Source: Thalassobius sp034670005 (GTDB lineage: Bacteria > Pseudomonadota > Alphaproteobacteria > Rhodobacterales > Rhodobacteraceae). Taken from it: a stretch of DNA of 64,000 nt. A program made the translations under genes and the position numbers. A model generated the notes under the pieces. The model saw only the letters and a program-made list of their open reading frames with translations. It was not told the DNA's origin and ran no database searches. Positions within the stretch are counted from its first letter, which is position 1; the number at the start of each line of letters is the position of its first letter. The stretch lies in the NCBI RefSeq assembly GCF_034670005.1, contig NZ_JAXMOH010000004.1, forward strand, positions 181,333 through 245,332, written 5' to 3'. Positions 37,606 to 44,167 of the stretch are shown here, one piece after another.

Positions 37606-38964
37606 TCAGGACCGCAACCCGGTTGCCACTGGGCTGCGCAGTACCGAATAGGCAGGGTAAAGCGCCAAAAAGACGCTGACGCTGACGAAGCCTGCAACAA
37701 GATGGATTTCGGCCCATCCCAACGGGGCTGAAATCGCAATCCCGGTTTGACGCGACACGATTTCCGACAGCGCTGCGGCAGCCCCCGCGCCAACGGCAAG
37801 CCCTAACATGGCGCCAATCACCAACAGGCTTGTGGCATAGCCCCAGATGACCGCAAAAACAAACCGCCCCGGCGCACCGAGTGCACGCAGCAGGGCCATA
37901 TGACGCCGCAACTGATTGGTCAGGATGAACAATCCCAGTAAAACGCTGGCTGCGACCAGAATCTGGCTGACCAGTGACAGAATCTCCATCGCTTGGCGCA
38001 CATCACCGATCACGGAATAGAGCCGCGCCAGAACCTCACCGGGGAAGAATGCCATTGTCTGTTTGTCGCGAGTGAATTGCGAACGCAGGGCATAATTGGC
38101 CCAAAGCTGCTCGGACCGCACGATAACCGCCGGGGTGCCGGGGAAAAATTCTGAATCGAAAGGTGGCCCGATCTGGTCACCTGCCGCCAGTGCATGTCCA
38201 TTGGCCAGACCATGCACTTCCCATATGGTTTCAATCGGCACCAGAATGGCGCGGTCCCAAGGGGTGCCGGTGACGCCCAGACGACCAACCACAGTCAGGT
38301 CAATGTCGTGATCCTCATCCTCTTCTTCCGAATGAGGGCCTGTCATGCCGTGAGCGGGGGTAAACCGGTCTTCGATCTGCAGCGGGACAGCCGCGCCGAT
38401 CACCGCTTCGCTGCTGGTTTGCCACAGCCGGCCTTCGATCCGGTCGCTGCTCAGGTAACGGGCGAAATCGGCAATGGTGCCAACCAGCGGCGCGCCGCGA
38501 TAACTGTCCCCAAAGGCCAGCGGAGCGGCCAGTGCGACATTCTCATGTCCAGCGAGTTCGGCATAGGTTGCCCCATCCAGCAGCGGCGCATCGGTCGGCT
38601 GCAGATAGACCGCAGCCATCATCATGGTCAGTTCGCTGCCCGGGGCGGTCACCACCAAATCGAATTTGTCCGCTGCATGGGCGGTACCATGGCGCAACCC
38701 GCGTTCCTGTGCGATCAGGCCGACCCCCAGCCCGACTGACACCGCGATCAGCAGCACAAAAAGCACATTGGCGCTGAAGAACCGACCGATCATCGCACGG
38801 ATCAGCGGCCCCGGTGCAAATCCGCGGATGACGGCCAGACCGATAAGCGCGGCCGGTGCCAGCAATAGAAGAGCGACAAGCATATCTTGAACTGTCACTG
38901 GCAGGCCGTCCCAAAGATCAAACACCCGCTCGCTCCTGTCTGCTGTCATTGGTGATGCGGCCAT
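37606..38964 (-). CDS. FtsX-type ABC permease with acidic/His loop (zinc-associated ABC family?)
   Basis: 452 residues, four main membrane helices with a large periplasmic domain between helices 1 and 2 (MacB/FtsX layout). The start is either 38964 or the in-frame ATG at 38949; both overlap the ATPase gene. The periplasmic loop at residues 205-222 is rich in His, Glu and Asp (HSEEEDEDHDID), as in metal-handling proteins. Gene order (exported CXXC protein, ATPase, FtsX permease) resembles what I recall of the zinc-regulated Zrg system of Vibrio. That comparison is from memory and is an inference. Confidence 0.75.
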   Translation of the reverse strand: MAASPMTADRSERVFDLWDGLPVTVQDMLVALLLLAPAALIGLAVIRGFAPGPLIRAMIGRFFSANVLFVLLIAVSVGLGVGLIAQERGLRHGTAHAADKFDLVVTAPGSELTMMMAAVYLQPTDAPLLDGATYAELAGHENVALAAPLAFGDSYRGAPLVGTIADFARYLSSDRIEGRLWQTSSEAVIGAAVPLQIEDRFTPAHGMTGPHSEEEDEDHDIDLTVVGRLGVTGTPWDRAILVPIETIWEVHGLANGHALAAGDQIGPPFDSEFFPGTPAVIVRSEQLWANYALRSQFTRDKQTMAFFPGEVLARLYSVIGDVRQAMEILSLVSQILVAASVLLGLFILTNQLRRHMALLRALGAPGRFVFAVIWGYATSLLVIGAMLGLAVGAGAAAALSEIVSRQTGIAISAPLGWAEIHLVAGFVSVSVFLALYPAYSVLRSPVATGLRS

Positions 38965-39610
38965 CTGTCAGGGTCAGGACCCGGTCCATTCGGGACAAAA
39001 GGTCGTGATCATGGCTGACAGTAATAAGCGTTTTGTTACCGGCTCTGGCCAATCGCGTCAGGTCGTCGGCGACCCGGTTGGCGGTATCGCGGTCCAGACT
39101 GGCGGTGGGTTCGTCCGCCAGCAGGATCGCCGGGTCGTTGGCCAATGCACGGGCAATCGCGACGCGTTGCCGTTCACCGCCGGAAAAGCTTGCCACGGTG
39201 CGGGCATCCTGCGGGATGTTCAGCCGCAATAGCTGTTCGTTTGCCCGCTGGCGCAGCCCGCGCCGCTGCTTTGCGGGCAGGAATAACGCAGCTATCGCGG
39301 CGTTGGCTGCGGGGCTGAGTTCCTCGAAAAGAAGAAAGTCTTGAAATATCAGTCCGATATTGGATGCCCTGAACGCTGTACGCGCGCTTTGCCCAGCAGT
39401 CAGAATATCCACATCACCCCATTTCACCTGACCCTCTGCGCCAGCCAGAATCCCCGCTATTGCCATCAGCAGCGTCGATTTGCCTGCGCCTGATGGTCCG
39501 CGGATGCCGATTGCCTGACCTGGTTCGCAGGACAGCGCATCAACGGACAGTAAAATCCGTCCGCGCGGATCGCGCGCGACAAGATCAGTTATGGTTAATG
39601 ATACAGACAT
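38918..39610 (-). CDS. ABC transporter ATPase (MacB/LolD type)
   Basis: 230 residues. Walker A (GPSGAGKST, about residue 38), signature FSGGERQRVAIARAL, Walker B (ILLADEPTASLD) and H-loop (VSHDH) are all present. It pairs with the overlapping downstream FtsX-type permease. LolD/MacB-type ATPases drive mechanotransmission in the periplasm rather than classical transport. The start lies 8 nt after the stop of the exported protein gene, so the three genes form one operon. Confidence 0.9.
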   Translation of the reverse strand: MSVSLTITDLVARDPRGRILLSVDALSCEPGQAIGIRGPSGAGKSTLLMAIAGILAGAEGQVKWGDVDILTAGQSARTAFRASNIGLIFQDFLLFEELSPAANAAIAALFLPAKQRRGLRQRANEQLLRLNIPQDARTVASFSGGERQRVAIARALANDPAILLADEPTASLDRDTANRVADDLTRLARAGNKTLITVSHDHDLLSRMDRVLTLTDGRITNDSRQERAGV

Positions 39611-39618
39611 CGCTATGA

Positions 39619-40050
39619 TCAGGAATACCGGGCACCGGTCAGTCGTACACGGCTGACAAATCCGGTTTCAGGGTCGGTGAACGCGCCCAGTTCCAGAACG
39701 CCGTTGGTTTGGATTTTGACGTTGAACGGCGTGACCCTGACCGTGCGTTTGGTATAGACCGCAAGAATATCGTCAGGCCATTCCGCTTCGGTTTCGCAAA
39801 ACGGGCAGACCGCCATCGGTTTGTTGGTCAGCACGAAGAAATTTGCTTCAGCTTTCAACGGGGGGGCCATGAAACCCGTGACTGTGATCCGTTCGCCCAC
39901 CAGTTGTTGCGCCAGATCGGAAAAACTCAGATCCTTGTTGTACAGGCTACGCATTTTTAAGGCTTGGCCCTGAGCGTACAGGCGCGGACCGGGCAGCAGT
40001 GCCGCAGTAAGTGTGGTACCCGACATGGTCAGGAATTGGCGGCGTTTCAT
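39619..40050 (-). CDS. Exported CXXC protein (DUF3299-like), accessory to the ABC pair
   Basis: 143 residues from the ATG at 40050; a second in-frame ATG lies at 40062. The N terminus (KRRQFLTMSGTTLTAALLPG) looks like a Tat or Sec signal peptide. The mature part has VGERITVTGFMAPP and FFVLTNKPMAVCPFCETEAEWPDD, an OB-like segment with one CPFC pair that could bind a metal. I recall such DUF3299-type proteins beside FtsX-type ABC genes. Partner function is inferred from the operon. Confidence 0.65.
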   Translation of the reverse strand: MKRRQFLTMSGTTLTAALLPGPRLYAQGQALKMRSLYNKDLSFSDLAQQLVGERITVTGFMAPPLKAEANFFVLTNKPMAVCPFCETEAEWPDDILAVYTKRTVRVTPFNVKIQTNGVLELGAFTDPETGFVSRVRLTGARYS

Positions 40051-40093
40051 AGGCGTTCTCATCTTTGCAATGGGATCAGAAAGACAAGCAAGA

Positions 40094-40109
40094 GGCCGCC
40101 ATCGCGGCC
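40094..40109 (-). terminator. Weak hairpin after alkaline phosphatase
   Basis: GGCCGC-CATC-GCGGCC stem-loop. On the minus strand it is followed by a T-rich but broken tract. It lies between the phosphatase stop and the next gene of the same strand, so it may separate the two transcripts. Confidence 0.4.
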
Positions 40110-40136
40110 CCCTGCAAATGTGTGGCTGCGCTGCGC

Positions 40137-41618
40137 CTACTTGGCGGTGGCGGCGTATTGCATCACATGGAAAACGATATTCTGTTCCAGCGTACCGTCT
40201 ACCAGATGCGCCCATGGGCCCTTGGCATAGATCGCAACGTCCTCGCCGGAATGGGTTTCCGACGACATCGGGATCAGCGCCTGCTGCACGTAATCGACGT
40301 CCAGAACGTCCTCTTGTGTCAGCATTGGGCGTACACCGGCCCAGTTCATGTCTTCGCGCAGGACCGAAGAAGCACCGTTCAGATAACCCATGGTGGTGTA
40401 GGGGCGACCGTCTTTGGCCAGGTTCAATTCACCTGTATGGGCGGTGCCGTTATTGTCGATCTTCATTGACAGGCCCAGAATGTCCGAACCACGACCAGCA
40501 TAGCCTTGGAAAGCAATCGCGTGTTCATGGTCAGCGGTGACGATGATCAGGGTGTCTTCGTCATCGGTCAGTTCGTCCGCCAGAGCAACGGCTTTGGCGA
40601 ATGCCACGCCGTCGGTCATGACGCGATAGCCGTTATTGGCATGGTTGGCGTGGTCGACGCGACCGGCTTCGATAGTCAGGAAATAGCCATTTTCCGCGCC
40701 TTGCAGCTTCTTGATGGCCATTTCGGTCATCTCGGCCAACGAGGGTTCACCGCTACGGTCTGCTTCATATTTCATATGCGAGCTTTCGAACAGGCCCAGG
40801 ATCGGCTTGGACAGGTCTGCGGCTGCTGCGGTTTCATCGTTCCAGACATAAGTAATGCCTGCGGCTTTTGCTTCTTCGATCAGGTTGCGGCCATCTTTCC
40901 GCTTGCCGGTCTTACCTTCGTTATCGGTGGTTTCTTTGGTGATGAAGTGACGACGACCGCCGCCCAGAGCGAGGTCGACATTCCCGGCCTTCATCTGATC
41001 AATCAACTGCGCCGCGATGTCGGGTACAGTGCAGCCTTCGGGCAGGTAGTTATCCGATTCAAAGTTGCGGTCGGCCGAATGGGCATAGGCCGATGCCGGG
41101 GTCGCATGGGTCAGACGGGCGGTCGAAATAACGCCGACTTCTTTGCCCATGGCAGAAAAGACTTCGGCAGCATTGGCAACGGTTGCACCCGCAACCTGAT
41201 CGCAATCGCCGCGGTTCAGAGTTTCATCAACGCCGATAACGCCAGCTTTGGTTTTTACACCGGTGTGCATCGCGGTGCCGGTGCCAGCCGAGTCGGGGGT
41301 TTGTGCGTTGGTATTGTAGGTCTTTGCCAAAGCGACATAGGGGAACTTGTCCACCGGCAGCATGTTTTCGTCGCCAAAATTGCCCTTGTTGCGCTGCCCG
41401 TCGAACAGGCGGGTCGCATAGTTGGTGCCGACGCCATTACCGTCTGCAATCAACAGGATGATATTTTTGGCTTTGTTGGTATTTGGCTGAACTGCCAGAC
41501 GCTGCTGCAAGGTTGCCTGCGCGTCAGTGAACCAGACATTGTCGGCCTGAGGCAGGTCTTGTGCGATAGCGGTAGACGCCAACAGAGAAATAGCGACTGC
41601 AAGATGGGAGGATTTCAT
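40137..41618 (-). CDS. Alkaline phosphatase (PhoA-type)
   Basis: 493 residues from the ATG at 41618 (TTGGAG upstream); the frame extends to 41630. Signal peptide KSSHLAVAISLLASTAIAQ. The active-site Ser lies in TPDSAGTGTAMHTGVKTKAG, the zinc/magnesium ligands in LLIADGNG, TADHEH and SETHSGEDVAIYA. It is a periplasmic phosphomonoesterase that releases phosphate from organic esters using Zn and Mg. A metal-linked ABC operon lies directly downstream, which would suit a zinc enzyme. I could not find a convincing PHO box upstream. Confidence 0.94.
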   Translation of the reverse strand: MKSSHLAVAISLLASTAIAQDLPQADNVWFTDAQATLQQRLAVQPNTNKAKNIILLIADGNGVGTNYATRLFDGQRNKGNFGDENMLPVDKFPYVALAKTYNTNAQTPDSAGTGTAMHTGVKTKAGVIGVDETLNRGDCDQVAGATVANAAEVFSAMGKEVGVISTARLTHATPASAYAHSADRNFESDNYLPEGCTVPDIAAQLIDQMKAGNVDLALGGGRRHFITKETTDNEGKTGKRKDGRNLIEEAKAAGITYVWNDETAAAADLSKPILGLFESSHMKYEADRSGEPSLAEMTEMAIKKLQGAENGYFLTIEAGRVDHANHANNGYRVMTDGVAFAKAVALADELTDDEDTLIIVTADHEHAIAFQGYAGRGSDILGLSMKIDNNGTAHTGELNLAKDGRPYTTMGYLNGASSVLREDMNWAGVRPMLTQEDVLDVDYVQQALIPMSSETHSGEDVAIYAKGPWAHLVDGTLEQNIVFHVMQYAATAK

Positions 41619-41881
41619 TGGGAACTCCAATAGGGGTTGTTTCGCGCGATACCTAAGGAAGAGGCAAGACAGATTTGTTGCAGAAGTATTTCACTTTTGT
41701 GACGAACCGGCGGGGCTGAGCGCGCGGCGTTGCGATCCTCTGATTGCTGGCGGTCAGGGAAATCCGGTAAAAAAGCGTTTTGTCATCCGTTCACCGGTGG
41801 GAACGGGCGTAAAAGACAATCAAAATTATTCGTTGGCTAAGTGAGAATAGTCAAAATTCCTGCGTTGATTTGACGCCGGAG

Positions 41882-41904
41882 ACATTGGTCTGACAGACCA
41901 ATGT
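41882..41904. promoter_or_regulatory. 11-bp perfect inverted repeat upstream of aldehyde dehydrogenase
   Basis: ACATTGGTCTG and CAGACCAATGT separated by a single A form a 23-bp palindrome, 139 nt before the dehydrogenase start codon. It is a strong candidate for a dimeric regulator site. No T run follows, so it is not a terminator. Confidence 0.65.
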
Positions 41905-41907
41905 CTG

Positions 41908-41924
41908 AACGACCATGGTGCAAT
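41908..41924 (+). promoter_or_regulatory. Shared alcohol-oxidation motif, aldehyde dehydrogenase copy
   Basis: AACGACCATGGTGCAAT, 119 nt upstream of the start codon and reading in the direction of the gene. It matches the dehydrogenase copy at 48568-48585 at most positions. Confidence 0.6.
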
Positions 41925-42042
41925 TTCTGAATAACGCCGAGCCTCCTAGGGTACCCAAAGCGTTGAGACACCCATCCTCGGAGAACAATTTCTGTGGGTT
42001 TCGGCGTGACTTGAGGAATTGTTGCATCTTGGGAGGAATGTT

Positions 42043-43587
42043 ATGAACATTCAGAATAAAATTGAAGTAAGCGCGGCTCTAGATACGTCGCATCTCGGCG
42101 TCGAATTTCCCTTCCGTACCCGCTACGGAAATTTCATTAATGGCACATTCGTTGAACCGAAATCAGGGCAATATTTCGAAAATACCACCCCGATCACCGG
42201 CGAAGTGATATGCGAGATCGCGCGCTCCAACGCAGACGACATCGAAGCTGCGCTGGACGCCGCTCATACCGCTTTCCCGGCTTGGGGCAGAACGTCGACC
42301 ACCGAACGGTCGAACATGATGCTGAAAATCGCCGACATTATGGAAGCCAATTCCAACCTTCTGGCGGCTGCGGAAACGCTCGACAATGGGAAGCCGATCC
42401 GGGAATCGATCGCTGCAGACGTGGCGCTTGGTATTGATCACTGGCGCTATTTTGCCGGGTGCATTCGCGCCGAAGAAGGGCATATCTCGGAAATTGACAG
42501 CACTACCTATGCCTATCACATTCCTGAACCGCTGGGGGTTGTCGGACAAATTATCCCGTGGAACTTCCCGCTGCTGATGGCGATCTGGAAACTGGCGCCT
42601 GCTCTGGCGGCGGGCAACTGCGTTGTACTTAAACCTGCCGAGCAAACCCCGGCGTCGATTATGGTTCTGATGGAACTGATCGCTGATGTTTTGCCTGCTG
42701 GTGTTCTGAATGTGGTCAATGGCTTCGGGCTTGAGGCTGGTAAGCCGCTGGCCAGTTCACCGCGTATCGCCAAGATCGCCTTTACCGGGGAAACCACTAC
42801 CGGGCGTCTGATCATGCAATATGCCTCGCAGAACCTGATCCCGGTCACGCTGGAGCTGGGCGGCAAATCGCCAAACATTTTCTTCGCTGACGTAATGGAC
42901 GCGGATGACGACTATTTTGACAAGTGCCTCGAAGGCTTCACCATGTTCGCGCTGAATCAGGGGGAGGTTTGCACGTGCCCCAGCCGCGCATTGATCCAGG
43001 AATCGATCTATGACGACTTCATCGCCCGCGCAGTTGAGCGTGTGAAAGCGGTCAAACAGGGCAACCCGCTGTCGATGGATACGATGATCGGCGCGCAGGC
43101 GTCGGTAGAACAGAAAGAGAAAATCGCCTCTTACCTGCAACTGGGCAAGGATGAAGGTGCCGAATGTTTGACGGGTGGTGAGGTGGCTTCGCTGGCCGGT
43201 CTTGAAGGCGGCAACTATATCGAACCGACGGTGTTCAAGGGCAACAACAAGATGCGGATCTTCCAAGAAGAGATCTTTGGCCCGGTTCTCTCGGTCACGA
43301 CTTTCAAGGACGATGCTGAAGCGTTGGAAATTGCCAATGACACGCTTTATGGTCTGGGCGCTGGCGTGTGGACCCGCAATGGCAGCCGTGCATTCAAATT
43401 CGGGCGTGAAATTCAGGCCGGTCGGGTTTGGACCAACTGCTATCATGCCTATCCGGCCCATGCGGCCTTTGGTGGTTACAAACAGTCGGGTATCGGCCGC
43501 GAAACCCACAAGATGATGCTGGATCATTACCGTCAGACCAAGAACCTGTTGGTCAGCTACAGCCCCAATGCTTTGGGCTTCTTCTGA
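42043..43587 (+). CDS. NAD-dependent aldehyde dehydrogenase (acetaldehyde type)
   Basis: 514 residues from the ATG at 42043, preceded by GGGAGGAAT. It carries GFGLEAGKPLA, FTGETTTGRLI (coenzyme binding), the catalytic Glu in LELGGKSPNIFF and the catalytic Cys in NQGEVCTCPSR. Length and sequence fit the AcoD/ExaC group that oxidises acetaldehyde to acetate. The adjacent DUF779 gene is a frequent companion of this group. It should carry the aldehyde made by the PQQ dehydrogenase (46.7 kb) on to acetate, which Acs (63.8 kb) activates. A palindrome and the module's shared motif lie upstream. Confidence 0.93.
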   Translation: MNIQNKIEVSAALDTSHLGVEFPFRTRYGNFINGTFVEPKSGQYFENTTPITGEVICEIARSNADDIEAALDAAHTAFPAWGRTSTTERSNMMLKIADIMEANSNLLAAAETLDNGKPIRESIAADVALGIDHWRYFAGCIRAEEGHISEIDSTTYAYHIPEPLGVVGQIIPWNFPLLMAIWKLAPALAAGNCVVLKPAEQTPASIMVLMELIADVLPAGVLNVVNGFGLEAGKPLASSPRIAKIAFTGETTTGRLIMQYASQNLIPVTLELGGKSPNIFFADVMDADDDYFDKCLEGFTMFALNQGEVCTCPSRALIQESIYDDFIARAVERVKAVKQGNPLSMDTMIGAQASVEQKEKIASYLQLGKDEGAECLTGGEVASLAGLEGGNYIEPTVFKGNNKMRIFQEEIFGPVLSVTTFKDDAEALEIANDTLYGLGAGVWTRNGSRAFKFGREIQAGRVWTNCYHAYPAHAAFGGYKQSGIGRETHKMMLDHYRQTKNLLVSYSPNALGFF

Positions 43588-43606
43588 TCCCGTAAGAGTC
43601 AATATT

Positions 43607-43632
43607 GGCCCCGCTTCTCGGCGGGGCCTTTT
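43607..43632 (+). terminator. Terminator between aldehyde dehydrogenase and DUF779 gene
   Basis: GGCCCCGC-TTCTCG-GCGGGGCC stem followed by TTTT, 19 nt after the dehydrogenase stop. It sits only 19 nt before the next gene, so it would reduce rather than abolish DUF779 transcription. Confidence 0.85.
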
Positions 43633-43650
43633 GCGTTTCGTGAGGTGAGA

Positions 43651-43989
43651 ATGACCAAAATGACCGTGACCGCGACCAAGGCAGCATTGGCGCTGCTGTA
43701 CGAACTGAAAGCCAAGTACGGGGCCGCTTTGCTGTTTCACCAATCGGGCGGTTGCTGCGATGGCTCGGCCCCGATGCTATTTCAGCGTGGGGATTATCTT
43801 GTCGGTGACAGAGACGTCCAGATCGGGCAGATCGGTGGTGTTCCGTTTTACATGAATGAATTCCAGTACGAAAAATGGCAGCATACGGATCTGGTGATTG
43901 ATGCCGTTGATGGAATTGGAGGTATGTTTTCGCTCGAAAACGGCACCGGGCGCCGCTTCTTGACCCGATCAGAGGTATGTATCCGGTGA
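43651..43989 (+). CDS. DUF779 domain protein
   Basis: 112 residues from the ATG at 43651. Family features are HQSGGCCDGSAPM (two adjacent Cys) and VPFYMNEFQYEKWQHTDLVIDAVDGIGGMFSLENG. DUF779 genes often follow acetaldehyde dehydrogenase genes. The Cys pair suggests a metal or redox role, but no function is known to me. Confidence 0.85.
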   Translation: MTKMTVTATKAALALLYELKAKYGAALLFHQSGGCCDGSAPMLFQRGDYLVGDRDVQIGQIGGVPFYMNEFQYEKWQHTDLVIDAVDGIGGMFSLENGTGRRFLTRSEVCIR

Positions 43990-44167
43990 TCATTATAGCC
44001 GGGGTTACAGACTTTTGGGTGCGCGAGTCCTTCATTGGGATCATTTACGTAGACAAATATTTTGCTTATCCTGATGTTACGTGTGTAAATATTTTTTGTG
44101 ATTGGCGCTTTGTCCTAGGCCATAATGTCCCGGTACGCGCTGGAACCGATCTGTGGGAGACTAAGCG

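Larger units (their letters stand above)
41619..42042. promoter_or_regulatory. Divergent regulatory region between alkaline phosphatase and aldehyde dehydrogenase
   Basis: 424 bases with no gene. The right half contains a near-perfect palindrome (41882-41904) and a copy of the TACGACCA-type motif (41908-41924), both upstream of the aldehyde dehydrogenase. The left half should hold the phosphatase promoter. Confidence 0.7.

Noticed and set aside
40506..41633. 375-codon plus-strand ORF opposite alkaline phosphatase
   Set aside because: The minus strand has the full phosphatase active site and signal peptide; this ORF has no recognisable motif.
41690..41800. Possible PHO box upstream of alkaline phosphatase (TTTTGTCATCCGTTCACC)
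   Set aside because: Only one half resembles CTGTCAT and the second repeat is not at the required 11-bp period.
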